A DNA stretch of 64,000 nt from Rhinopomastus cyanomelas (Eukaryota > Chordata > Aves > Bucerotiformes > Rhinopomastidae), in NCBI GenBank assembly GCA_013400115.1, contig VXBP01005118.1:1-64000 (forward strand). The letters are read 5' to 3'. Of the stretch, positions 1-12,100 are shown one piece after another. The notes under the pieces are model-generated. The model searched no databases, was not told where the DNA came from, and saw only the letters and a program-made list of their open reading frames with translations. Position numbers and translations under genes: made by a program. Numbering within the stretch: the stretch's first letter is position 1; the number at the start of each line of letters is the position of its first letter.

Positions 1-46
1 CCTCCCTGCTGGCCGCTGCAAAGCTCCTCGGGAAAATAGGTAATTG

Positions 47-160
47 GATGCGGTGCTTAGAAATCTGCCCTAGTAGTGAACTTGGTAGCGTAATGTTGTT
101 GGTTGGACTGGATGATCTCAGGGGTCTTTTCTAACCTGAATGATCCAATGAGTCTGTGAT
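47..160 (+). mobile_element. CR1 LINE 3' end fragment
   Basis: The stretch reads like the last 110 bases of a CR1 retrotransposon: a 'gtgcttag' segment, then 'ggttggactggatgatctca', then a pyrimidine-rich 'cttttctaacctgaatgat' block and a degenerate terminal repeat ending near 'agtctgtgat'. It is 5' truncated, as most CR1 copies are. It is old, since the terminal repeat units no longer match each other. No coding capacity remains. Confidence 0.75.
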
Positions 161-717
161 AGCAAGTTTGTTTTGCACGTCTCAGAAGAGGTAACAGTTC
201 TGTTTGAATCCTGACCTGCGTGTACTGTTTAAGAACTAATATGACTGTTATACTGCCCAAAGCTCCAGCATTATTTAATAGATAATCAGTAATCCTGGCT
301 GTCACAAACTTTCATACATTTACAGAATTACAGAGCTTTCTTCTCTGAAGTTCCTTTCAGCTCACTTCTTAGCAGACCTTTCTGGAGTCTTCCTGGTTTA
401 TTCTTAGCTTTTCCTGACAGCCGCAAATGACTGCAGAAAGCTGGGTTACCGCTGTTGTGTAACAACTCTCAGCAAGCAGGACTCTCACTTCTTTGGGTCA
501 ATAACAGCAGGAAAATAGCTAACCCTCACCTAGATTTATTCTAAGGGATGACGCTGCCTCGTGGTGCTCTGTAACCTTGTGTGGGATTATTTCATAAAAG
601 CAGTGATATATTAGGAATAGAGATAGAGGGAATCAGCTGAAATAGCTTCAGCTGTGGTGAATTATTTGTGTCCATTTGGCAATCTCCTTTTACCCTCAAT
701 TAAACACCAGGTTGCCC
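161..717. other. Gene-free stretch, nothing recognised
   Basis: Unique-looking AT-rich DNA. I see no long open frame, no exon-like segment and no repeat that I recognise. Confidence 0.5.
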
Positions 718-1067
718 TGTTGTTCCAGCACACGGATTGCTACTCAAATCAGGTATGAAATAAAAACTACTTTATTAAAGGACATAAGGACATTTGCAAC
801 CACACAATAAGACATTCTCTTTATTGCTTAGGGGGAAGAATTGCTTACAGTGTTCAGGGGGATGAACCCTGCAACCTGCCCTTAAATACACTCATTTGTT
901 CCTGATACTTTATACAGGCTAGGGAGACTGGAAGCATCTGTCTTCCTGTCTGACCTCTTCCTTTTCTCTCCTTTTGGGAGAATCTATTTCATACTGAGTA
1001 TCACCAGTGTCCATGTTTTGTCTTTTTCCCATAGTAAAGGGGCATTAGGAGACCTTACATCATGACA
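718..1067 (-). mobile_element. Possible solo LTR of an endogenous retrovirus (minus strand)
   Basis: Read on the minus strand, this segment has the signal order of a retroviral LTR. There are TATA-like 'tataaag' and 'gtatttaaggg' motifs near + positions 880-920, then an AATAAA near 820, a second AATAAA near 770, and a terminal '...ggaacaaca' ending at 718. The 3' boundary (CA at 718) is reasonable. The 5' boundary near 1067 ('tgtcatgatg' on the minus strand) is a guess, and no target-site duplication was found. It could instead be a remnant of an old transcript 3' end. Confidence 0.35.
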
Positions 1068-1095
1068 AAGCAGTTGGTTAACTACCATCTATATA

Positions 1096-1670
1096 ATCAT
1101 AAAATCACAGAATGGCTTAGTTTGGAGGGGACCTGAGAGACCAGCTGATGTCTGGATCTAGAAGTCTGGTTCTCTTTGGAACTAGATAATTCTAATCCCC
1201 TGCTGTAGGCAAGGACACCTCCTTCCCCTATCATAGGCAAGGACGCTGTGTGGGACAGTGTCAAATACCTTGCACCAGTCAAGGCAGATGACATCAGTTG
1301 CTCTACCCTTATCCACCAACACTGTAACCCTGTTGTTGAAGGCCAACAGGTTTGTTAGGGGTGATCTACCCTTACTGAAGCCATGTTGGCTGTCACAAAT
1401 CTCATTTTCCATGTGCCTTAGCATACCTTCTTTTAGGATCTCCTCCATGATCTTGCCAGGCACAGAGGTAAGACTGGCTGGCCCGTAGTTCCCCGAGTAA
1501 TCTATTTTACTATTTTTCAAAATGAGAGTTACGTTTCTTCTTTTCCAGTCAGTGAGAACTACACCAGACTGATTTTTCAAATACGATGAATGATGGCTTA
1601 GCAATTGCATCCACCAGTTCTGTTAGAACCAGTGGGTGTCTCTCTTCAGGTCCTATGGACTTGTGAACCT
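1096..1670 (-). mobile_element. CR1 LINE fragment, reverse transcriptase region, minus strand
   Basis: The minus-strand frame at 1182-1610 carries CR1 reverse transcriptase segments: an 'LTSVPGKIMEEIL' block, a 'DSQHGFSKGRS' block, 'LTNLLAFNNRVT', and 'DVICLDWCKVFDTVPHS'. These are RT N-terminal motifs, ahead of the catalytic FADD. A CR1-like tail follows at 1096-1130, so the middle of ORF2 and most of the 3' part have been lost by internal deletion. Stops and frameshifts make it non-functional. Confidence 0.85.
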
Positions 1671-3853
1671 TGAGAAAGCATGACATTAGAAAGCATTTTG
1701 CTGTTATCATGGGAAAAGGCCCTCTTGCAGAACTTATAAAATGTCCTTACTCTGGCATTGCAAAAGTTTGTGCTGGAATCTCCAGTCGTTCTCACAGAGT
1801 TATTTTGGTTTGTTATGGCACTCAGCAGGAAAGTGCCGAGGTGACCAGGCCAACTAATGCATGTCTTCACCGTGGCCTGGTGGGGCGGCTCACAGGGAGA
1901 ATCACAAGCAAGATTTGGATGATACCCTACAGTTATGCAACTATCTGTCACTCACCACTACTATCTGTCACTCACCACTACTATGTGGCTCTTTATGAGG
2001 CCAATGATATTTCCTATCAAAATCCATGTTGCTGTCATGTTTTTTAGTGAGAAGCAAAAAAATTACTTCTGAGCTAGAGACAGACAAATCCCTGTGATAT
2101 TTGCCACAAGAAGGACACCTGTGCTGGAAGTAAAGGCTGTTCAGTACGTAACGCTGCGTTAAATATGCTGTCTGGTGACCTTTTGTAATGAGAGCTGAGA
2201 GTGCTAATGCCTTGGGTAGTCTATGAAAGAATATTTGCTTTTAATCAGCTCCCTAATAGCAGGATTAAAGTAGCAATAATCCTTTTAATATTCTGATTGT
2301 ATTATCTCTGTTTTTCCCAAAGCCACTAAAGCAGTAAGCAATGGGAAAGGTGAACTTCCAATGATTGTTCTGTTTTCAGCGAACAGTGAGAGAGTCAAAC
2401 CATGTGAAGAACATACTGGATGGTTTCCCAGGGCACACTAAACTCAGGCTGAAAATTTTGACTTTCTCCTCCTATCTGTTTTGTCTGGAAACGGGAAGGA
2501 AATGGTTTTTTAATAGTTGAGAGCTTTGGTTTAGTGTTTATTATAGTCTGTGTGAATGAGTCCAGTAGCTTTCATGTGCCTTTTTTGTAAGAAATATTGC
2601 AGGATTTCTATATGTTACTGGAAGGTTTCTCTAGTTTACCACCATGTCACTGGTATTGGCTACTCCTGGATATTAATGGGAAAACCTCAAACAGATGAAC
2701 AGTTATTTATTTAATATCCTAGAGAGAAAAGGGCCTTTTTTGGTCAGTCAGTAGTATACTGCTGTCATGATCTTGATAGTTCACATACCATAGAACTTGG
2801 GGCTATTTTTACTATGAATGATGTAACTTTTGCCTGTAGGGATGTCTTCTGAATGTACTTCTTGCCTTTAATTTAGTAGCATTCAATGCCATTGAGAAGT
2901 AGATTTTATTCTTCTGCATTGAAAATGCACTGCCTTTTTGTTCAGGCCTTGATTTGTTCTTTCTTTAATGTTGCCTTAAGTAGGACAAAGAAGTTTTGTC
3001 CTAATATACTAAAGAATTATTTTATTCTAGATTTTTTTTTTTTAATAATTAAAATATGTAGCCAAGCCCAAATTTGGAGCACAAGATTTATTTTGATTGC
3101 TAAAGCCTTGAGCTGCTGCAGAGCTTTTATCTACACACAAGCTCTGCTCCTCGCTGTGTTCACGTTTTCTCTGCAGACAGTTCTGGCTCTGTCAGCTAAA
3201 GCGCTGCCTGTGCTGGACTATAAAATACATGTGTGCATGTATAATGGGAGGTGGAGAAATGACGACCAGTGGCAATAGGTTATATGCAGCAGGATCAAAC
3301 AGTACTTTCTTCTGCCAAAAGAAACCTTGTGATCTAATCTGACCGTTTCCCATCTCATGAATTTAATCCCTTGCTATTCCAACCTGGGAATTTTTTTAAT
3401 TTGGGTGCTATCTGTGTGCCTCTCTCTCGGTGTTAAAGCCCAGTTTATTTGCATACCTTGGCACAGTAATGATTCTGTTTTGTGTGATTTGGCTGTAAAC
3501 ATCCAAACCAAATTGATGACAGCCATAATGTGTTTTGGAGCAGATGCGTTTCCTGAAGTACAATGTGTTTCATCTTATCCTTTAGTTAATATCTAAATTC
3601 TTTTGCTGCAGCTGGAGATGCTCTGGTTTGTATCTCTGGATTGTTGATTTTAATTTCAATTCAGTTATGAGCATTGAAGAAACTGTCTCAGACATCACAA
3701 TCGCTTCAAATTCACAACAGAAATGGTTCAGAAGCCGTCACATGGGTTTCAGACATTTACACTGCTGCAATTCAGGCATCTAGCTCAGGCTTGGCCAGGC
3801 AGCTCTGGAGAATCTTTCTATGTTGACAGCGATGCTCTTCAATTACGTTGAAG
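1671..3853. other. Gene-free stretch with a short tandem duplication
   Basis: No exon or known repeat seen apart from the 20-bp duplication at 1941-1980. Open frames here, such as 130 codons at 2886-3278, have no recognisable domain and include low-complexity phenylalanine- and leucine-rich translation of T-rich DNA. Confidence 0.5.
1941..1980. repeat. 20-bp tandem duplication
   Basis: The 20-base unit 'ctatctgtcactcaccacta' occurs twice in direct succession without mismatch, which suggests a recent slippage or local duplication. Confidence 0.9.
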
Positions 3854-4016
3854 TTCATAGGATCATAGGATGTTAGGGGTTGGAAGGGAGTCCAACCCCC
3901 CTGCCGGAGCAGGACAAAACTATCTAACACAGATCACAGAGGAACGCATCCAGGCGGGCCTTGAAAGTCCCCAGAGAAGGAGACTCCACGACCTCCCTGG
4001 GGAGTCTGTTCCAGTG
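3854..4016 (-). mobile_element. CR1 LINE 3' fragment, minus strand
   Basis: The fragment starts with the reversed CR1 tail ('cataggatcataggatgtta') and continues through 'ttggaaggga', 'ccccctgccggagcaggac' and 'agaaggagactccacgacc', up to 'tctgttccagtg'. That is the usual order for the reversed last 160 bases of CR1. Its tail unit is CCTATGATCCTATGA. It forms a perfect inverted repeat with the tail at 4511-4546. Confidence 0.9.
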
Positions 4017-4499
4017 CAATAGCTCCTCTGCTGAAATAACTGCTGAGGAGAGCAGAACTCTCTTGAAAGGAGTGGTTCCTGCTCAAGTTTCTTCACACTG
4101 CTTTCACATGGGACTATATATTCAACTCATTATGTAGAGTGAAAATTCCATCTGGAAAAGAAATCATAATGAAAAAAAGAAGGGAAAAAAGCCACACACT
4201 CACAAATAGCCTGGCTGCTGAACTGATACGACTTACTTTCAAGTGACAAATTTCAGGCACGATACCCAACACATGCCCAAAGTCATGCTTTCCCTCAGGT
4301 ATCTGACGCAACTGAAGCATGAAAGTTGTGTGAAGTACATTCCTGAGTACCTTAATTTTATCATCTCCTTCTATTTTCTGCCTTTCTGTTGTTGCTTCTA
4401 GTCTGGAAAGTAGAGCGTTTTGCACTCATGTCTGAGCAAAAGCTTGAATACTTTGAGTGTGTGTAGTCCAGCCTTCCAGATTTTCTGTAGTAAGAAATG
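4017..4499. other. Spacer between two outward-facing CR1 tails
   Basis: No gene or known repeat seen. It contains a 103-codon minus-strand open frame (4114-4425) with no recognised domain. Confidence 0.45.
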
Positions 4500-4546
4500 A
4501 ATCCCTTGGGTCCCTTCCAACCCCTAACATCCTATGATCCTATGAA
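4500..4546 (+). mobile_element. CR1 LINE terminal tail, plus strand
   Basis: Only the last ~47 bases of a CR1 remain ('gggtcccttccaacccc', then two CCTATGA-type units). Positions 4511-4546 are the exact reverse complement of 3854-3889. Confidence 0.85.
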
Positions 4547-7500
4547 GGCTGAACCCATGTGGGTTCAACACTGTTTGGTGTACGGCTTTTCTAAGATTTT
4601 ATTTCCCAGATAGTAGGTGTTGATTTATCCACAAGTGTCTTTACCAGGCGTGCACCCGACACTGTGTGGCTGAGAGACTGAGAATTCATGGATAATTGAG
4701 TTGCTGTGTAAGCACTTGCATTGAAAGAATCAGTCTTTCAGTAGAATTTTTCTTGTGAAGATATAGCGGTATGTTGGTGTCTTAAAGATGCTTTGAGATG
4801 TCGTCAGGTGAATTAGTTCACCCAAATAAAGAACATGTCTAAATCTTAGTCCTGTTGCTTTCTGTATCTGACACAATCTGTTTTGTAGGACTGCAAACCA
4901 AAAGAAACATGCTGTAGCGTTCTCCATTTTGCCTCCTTCCCCTCCCATTTTAACAGCTTGCACAGTTCCTGCCCTTGGACACGAATGTAAGTGGAAAGTT
5001 GGTGATATTAGCCACCTTCAAGCCTGGTGTAAAAAAAGACCTGCTGTGGATCTTGTGGGGAGCCTTCTTCAGCCTGACTCTCCATCCCATTACTCATTTC
5101 ACCAGCTTTGCCTTGGGTCAAACCAACCCACAGGTCCTGAGACTGATGAAAAAGCATCAGAAATTCATTAATATATGGAGATGAGTTGATTAGTTATTAC
5201 TGTAAATTAATTTGACTAACTCATTGATGAACTTCTGGTTGCAATCTGAATTTCAAGGAAGGCTATTTCCTCTGTGATAGTTCCCCGGTTTTGTTTATGA
5301 TTGAAAAAAAGTTGCCTTTTCTCTCGGTGTTTAGCAGTAGTTGAAGTAATTGTGCTATTTTGGCTGCCCTCTGACAGCTTCTCAGAAGGATGCTGGAACT
5401 TGAAACAAGCATGAATCAATTGGCTTCTCAGAAAAATTGGGAGAACTGGCTCTCTGCCACTCTGCCTGGAAATGGGACAAAATAATGTCATTCTGCCGTT
5501 CTCTTTCACTTTGCTGAAATGGCCCAAAATCCTCAGGCTAGAAAAATAGTCTGCAAACCTGAAAAACCAGTAGTGTGTTTCTGTCCTTAGTAGCAATGGG
5601 AGTTAGGGTGACTGAAAAGACCCAAAGTGCTTGGTTTTGCTTGGCAAACTGAAGTGGAGAAGTATGGATTGAACAGTCAAGTTCTAATCTGCGAAGCATA
5701 AGTGGTGTGATATTGCCTCGTGAGGAAGTCATGCCCAGGTAGGAGTGATGCACAGCAGGAGAGCAAAACTAGAGACTCTTGAACTGACATCATAGACTAC
5801 TCTGTCTCAGGTTGAGGAGCTTCAGTCTGCAATTTCACACTGTACCCATTCATTTTCTGCAGCGATGCCTCAGATGTAGTAAATTGTAAGGGTGGAAGGA
5901 CATGGTATCACAAGATGGTTTGCTAGTTACTTAGTCTGCCTTACCATGTCTGTGAGATGGGAAAATGTGAGGGCAAGCGATAAATGCCACAGGGGTCATT
6001 GGGGAACATGCAGTTGTGTGTAGTTTTAGGGCTGGGAGCACACCTGTGAAAAGTGCATATCCCACATTATTCGTCGCAGGGAAGATGATATCCATTCAAT
6101 AACACAAACACACTGTTCAAAACACATGTTACTGTTCTCAGGTTCTAATTCAGGAAGAGTGTACAATAAGTGATGGAGCTGGGCTTTGACACCAGCACTG
6201 TTGTTTGTTACCTGCAACATTCCCATCTCTTTGGGATTCCCAGCCTTTGGCAAATGAAGATCTGTGCATTTTTCATCTTAACTCCTCTTTGTTGACAAGA
6301 TTAATATGCTTCTGTGTCATAGTATGTTTGTGGGTATAAAACCAGGCTGGTTTCAGTCTTGTCTCTGAAATGTTAAAGTGCTGTAGTGTGATTTTGCAGT
6401 CTGTTATACTCAATAACACTATTTGATTTGTCCATCCTTGTTTAATTAACTTTGAATTAAAAGGATATGCCTAGCATTAGGCATGTGCTTGCCAGTTTAA
6501 GATCACTTATTAATAATATATGTGGACCTTGAACAGAGATTAAAATTTAGTATATTAGTTACTTTTACGCAGCTTAATGTATTTAATAAAGAGAAAAATC
6601 CATCTTATGTAACTAAGCCTATAATACTAAATGAAACTGCTTAAGCTGGTCTGATAAATAATTAGTGAAACTGGAAATTAGGTAAATTCTGATTCATTAG
6701 CACTTGAGTTTAGAATGTCGTTGAATGGAAACTTGAATGAGAAGATGCTGGAAGTTTCTCTGTTAGTGAAGTAAAAGAGCGGACAGAAGTAATTCAGTAA
6801 AGATTTGTTGTAACTGACGGTACTCATGTTTTCCGTAAAATAAAACATAAACCAGTGCTAAAGATTTCTGTTATAAAATTGAAATGGAAGCAAAGGTCAT
6901 CAAAACTCCTGTGAGGACCATGAACATATTGAATAAACTTAGCTGAAGCAGTAACTTGTACTGAGTAAGAAATTATCTGCTTGATTGTTCTCTGGGGCTT
7001 ACGGGCTTATAGGGTAGGACTTATAAGAGAGAGAGATGACAAAAATGAGCCTGAAACACAGCAAAAGCTGGAGAAAAAGCTTGTCTGACCCACTGCAAAT
7101 AAGGAACCTCCAAACTGAGCATTGGTTTGATGTATCTAGTGTAACACTGCAGTTACGTAGCTGTTTGGTATGAGCTGTTAGATGGTGCTAACACTTCCTT
7201 CCCTATGCAGGATTTTCTTTGACATCTGGTGGTCTGTGAGGAACTGGCTGTTGATCTGGCCAATGCTCCTCATTTCTAATCCAACAATACATTAAATACT
7301 TTCTTCATCTTACTCTTCCATTTGGCAGAATTTTACCAAGACTATCCATGCCTCTGCACAATATAGGGATGACAGAATCCACTAGATGGGGCGCTTGGTG
7401 GGGGTCAGTCTGTGCTAGGGAAGTGTCTGGGAATCTCATATGAAGCACCAGAAGGAGTCCAGTGGCTTTAAAGGTATCTTTTTGTAGAGTTCTGGATTCA

Positions 7501-9057
7501 CAAGAAACTGTTACTCCCTACAGACCAGCATCTCTTGCCGGTTTGAAAGCGCTGTTTTCACAGTGCCACTTTCCCACACATCACTGTGTCTTAGATAGCA
7601 GAGACCATGTTGCTTTCATCTGTTCAGAAACATCTTTCATGCCCTGCGTGCTAAGCAGGGTTCTCCCTGCCCTCTCTGTTCCACAAAAAGGGTTTACCTG
7701 TGTGGTGGTTATTCCTTTCTCTGACATGAATCTGGATGAGCAACCAGACCTCGTGTGTGTGTGGAAGAAGAGAGATAGAGGTGCCCACCTGGACTTTGGA
7801 CATGCTAACGTGATTGCACTGGATTACAGGAGTCTCTAAGCCCAAAATGGAAGCGAGAAGTTGCAGGTGATGGGCTAAGAGCTCAGGAAGGAATCCCAAA
7901 AGTCCTGGAAAAAATGGGTTCAGAGACATGACTGACTTGAGATATGTGAGGCGCAGTTTGTAGCTCTTGCTCATGGTGTTTGCATAAGTTACAGATGGCT
8001 GAATGTTTCATCCTCTGCTTTTTATCTAGTATGCAATGAGTAGTTTCCTCAGTCTGTAGTGGGACTGCGCTGTCATAGCAATGATTCATTACCTTACTAT
8101 CATTCTGAGCACAGAACCAACTTCTAGAGAATGCCCAGTATGTTTGTTATCAGGGAGAAGTACCTGATAACAAAAGTAACTCTGTGAATGATTAGAGGTT
8201 GGGTAAGGGCCACGGATAATGCCGCACTGGAACTGCCAGTTCTAGAAATACATTAATACAATCCGGAAGTACTAAAGAGCAAATTAATAAAGATAAAAGG
8301 CCCAACTGTTCGATTAGCCCTAACATAGTCCTTAGATCTGTGTGAACAAATGTTTATAAGCAGAGTTAGCCCACGTAGCTATACAAGCTCTGCATTCTAT
8401 ACTTGCTTTCATTTGAGGTAAAATATGAGGTGAACACCTTGTATTCAGGTGTCACGTGTGAATCTGAGCTTTGGAGCCACAGTATTTTTGGTGATATGTA
8501 GCATGTGTTGGAGCAGAGGTCAAATTTGAGACCTCTGCTAGAATGAAACAGGTGAACTACAAAACTGTGCTTAAGGTCCACAATTGTGGTTTCAAAAAGC
8601 GAAGTCCCAGAAGGACACTCAACTTTCTTCTTCTGATGTCTGCTTACTATTTTCAGCTTTCCAGTGCAGAACAGGAGACATTTGGAAGGGCCCAGACAGA
8701 AAGGGCATTCTTCTTCAATTACTTTTTTCTTTTATTGGCCCTTTTAAGAGAAACTAAATACAATGGCACACTCTTAATAGATCTCTGACTGATTTTTTTT
8801 CCTCTGCCTTGCAGAGTCGATGCGTTGCATGGTTTTTTGGTAGCATACCCAAGAGCTAAACATTCACAGTGTTTCTGAAGTACGTGGTGTGGTTTGTAAT
8901 TGGCAAAATGGCCACATAGGTTGAGGGTCATTCCAAGTATTACTTTGATGTGGAACTGACATCAGCCAAAATCTGAGACAATGTGTGTTCATTTTTCTAC
9001 CCTACCTGCTTCTAACTAGGATTGTCATTCTCTAGGATACAGTGCTATGGTTCATTC
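4547..9057. other. Long gene-free stretch; AT-rich block at 6420-6720
   Basis: No exon-like sequence, RNA gene or recognisable transposon. The part at about 6420-6720 is AT-rich without simple repeats and holds several TTAATTA/ATTA cores, which is the look of old regulatory DNA; this is an impression only. Open frames of 60-126 codons on both strands lack recognisable domains. Confidence 0.5.
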
Positions 9058-9110
9058 ACTTAGGTGATCTTTCAAGGTCCCTTCCAATCCCTAATGATTC
9101 TATGATTCAG
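9058..9110 (+). mobile_element. CR1 LINE terminal tail, plus strand
   Basis: 'aggtgatctttcaaggtccc' followed by 'ttccaatccctaatgattct' and 'atgattcag' is the standard CR1 3' end with two ATTCTATG-type units. Confidence 0.9.
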
Positions 9111-12100
9111 GAAGGTATCTTATGCAAGGCTCTGGCCCTAGATGTATAGAAAGTAGTAGATATTTTATTTGCTCCAGAGAATATTAAGTTAGGAAACATT
9201 GTCCTCTATACCAAAACTCCGTGAATGATACATGCCAAAATGGCACACAGACCGTCACAGGTTTGTGTTTTAGTGTCTTCTGTTTTCCAAGGAAGGCATC
9301 ACAAGTTCCAGGCAGACTGACAGTCAGTGACCCCTGGGCACCAAAGCCTGCAATCGCGGTGCTGCAAAAGGCAGCCCAAAATAAGTGCAAGTTAAATAAA
9401 CTTTTTGGGAGTTCTGAAGACTCTCACTTGGTTGAAGATAACTAACAGCAACACATTAAGAAAAAAAATCATGTAATTATTAAACAGTAACATTGTGAGG
9501 CTGACTAGGCTATACATCAAGGAGCTGTCAGTCATGGTTGCTATGAAAAACAGAGCATTTAGAGGCTGTCAGTCATACCTGTTTGCAAAAGCTGAAGGAA
9601 TTCAGAAACTGTTCTGCCTGAATTTACCAAACGCAGAAATAACAAAGCACCTGAGTCTCATTCAGACTGATATTACAGTTTCTGTAGATGTCCTTGTGTT
9701 AGTCTATGCCTTTATTCATCTGGAAACTTGACACTGGGAACTGGGAAGTGTTTATTTTTCAGCCAGCTCCTTTATAATCATTGGTGTTTTTAAGGCTGCT
9801 TAAGTGTGTTGAGTCTTGTAAACCAAAAAAAAGTAACTTGTGTTCCATTCCTCTGCTGTGACACAAACATGTAGGAGTTAGTATCCAAACAGCAAAGAGC
9901 TGCCGCTGCAGCCCTCCAGTTTCCTGGGGATTTTCACATATTCGGAGCCTTGTGTCTGTTTATTTTTGAAAGAAGGTTTGAACGTGTGCAATTGCCTGAT
10001 TTAAAACAAAGGAAGTAGTTAGTTGCTTGCTGAGAGCGGAGGATGTTTTTCGGCTTGGGCTTTTTTGTACTGTTGGGTTTTGGCTGTTTTATATTTACTT
10101 GTTTTGGTTGCTTATTTGGGGTTTGTTTTATATATAAACTTGAAGAGCAGAGGTGAGAAAATGGCTTTCTGATTATACCTTTCTGCACTTGAAAAAATGG
10201 AAAAAGGATTTTCCTGTAGTCTGCATCACCCCACTGTGACCTGAATTTGTAAATCATCACATTTTATAACCGAGGCCAAATGGAAGTGTGTGTCTGCACA
10301 TTTGGTGTTTGTGATGCTCTTTGAAAACCTCTTTGTAACTGAATAAATCATGGATTTCTACTTCTTTGAAAGGTTTCCATCAAGAAATCAATATTGTTCA
10401 GTTTTATCCCAAAAGACCAATTGTTTTCAGCAGGTTTTTTGCTACTCTAGGCCCTGTGGGAGCCCCAGCATGAGTAACCCTGTCATTAAGCCCTGTCTAG
10501 GCTTGGCTTTTTACTGTTTTTTTTCCTCATACTGGGAGCTTCACTTTACCAGACTCAACATAAGGAGTGTGTTTCCTGAGTACTGATATCTTCCCTCCTT
10601 GCTAGTGGTTGTTATTGCAAAGATAGCCTCAGTGTCCTAACGTATTGGGCTCTTTATTAAGCATGTTGGGACTGAAGGAGAAGAAAGGCAAGGAACAGTC
10701 ACTGCTCCAAGTCACGGCCTGATCACCCTAAATAGATTTTGAAAGGAAAGGAAAAGAGGTTAACCTGCCCGAAGTAATCTACTGAGATGATGGCAGACAC
10801 AGAAAATATCTGTCATCTCTGACATTTGGAGTTGTTTCTTATGTGGACATGGTCCACACTGCCTCTCCTGGTGGCATGCCCCTGTGTATCATCTTGCTAA
10901 AGCAGTAGCTGCACTCACACTATTGGTAGTTAATTCCATGAATTTTTTAAGTAAATGTTAATAATTAAACTCAAGTGGTTAATGAGCTTCTAGAGAAACG
11001 ATCAAATTACATTCTTCAAACACAGAGTTAGAATTTTGTCTAATTAGACAAATATGTTTTTCCCTTGAGGGGCAGTTGCTGAAGTGACAGTTTGGAGACT
11101 ATTGTGACAGCATTTACAGAGATGGGTGCCAGCCAAAGAACAGAGCTTTTTTAGCATCTCTGGTAGTGTAGCAGTTTCTTTGGAAGACATAATTACGTTG
11201 CATTCTTTGCACAGTTCATTAGGAAAAGAAAAACAAAGAATTTGTATTCCATGTGGTTGATATTCACACATTTGTATCTTAGCATGATAGAAGCTGATAG
11301 ATCCAGAGAGTACCATGCTGTGTCTCTCTTTCACTGCTAGCCTCATAATGTAACCAGTGCTAGGTGGGAAACAGCTTTTCTAGCCCACAGCTGTTGTTCA
11401 GGGGTCCATGTTTTTTCCTACGTGAAGTCTCAGAAAGTATAAAAATGTCAACTAAAGTAAAAATCAATGCAAACTAAAAACCTCAGTATTCTAGAACACA
11501 TATGCGAACTAAAAATCTCAACAAGAGATTAGGGTCATTTTTGTGTTTTGAAATTGTATTTCAGCCGTTTTTTTGACCGCTACTTTGCCAAATACAAAAA
11601 TGAAAAAGTAATGCCGGGATTCCTCTTCTGTAATTTATTTTATTTTATGTTTTTAACTGTAAAAATGAAATTTTCTCAACGTTTTTCTAGTGCTTTTTTT
11701 TTTTTTTGAGAAATACATCAAAACTGTTTCCCCACAAAAAAGTTTGTGTTGACTTAACACTTTTTTTTTTTTGCAGGAAACAGAACTTTTTTGGAAGTAT
11801 TCCCAACCAACTCTACTAATAAATATTTTGTTCATTGCATCTTACCATTTGCAAGCAAAACAAGTAAACAGGATTGCTGAAAAGCCAGAATTTGTCAGCG
11901 GTGTCGAGATAAAGCAGATTCGTTTTCTTCAAGCGTGCGTGAGGCAGTCTTTACAGCCTGAAAGCATGTGAGAGCGTAAACAATATTTACTAGTTTAATA
12001 CACAGAGGTAGGAGAATGGAACCATCTTATACTTTCAGAACCTAGCAATTACTTTTCCATACCCCTTGTTTAGTCCCTATACACCAGGGAGAATACTTTG

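Noticed and set aside
8795..8814. Strong splice-acceptor-like tract (T-rich plus TTGCAG), possible upstream non-coding exon
   Set aside because: No matching donor or conserved exon could be recognised. A 5' UTR exon of the receptor remains possible but unsupported.
11758..11776. Acceptor-like T run plus TTGCAG
   Set aside because: The same motif arises easily in T-rich DNA; no donor or exon character follows.
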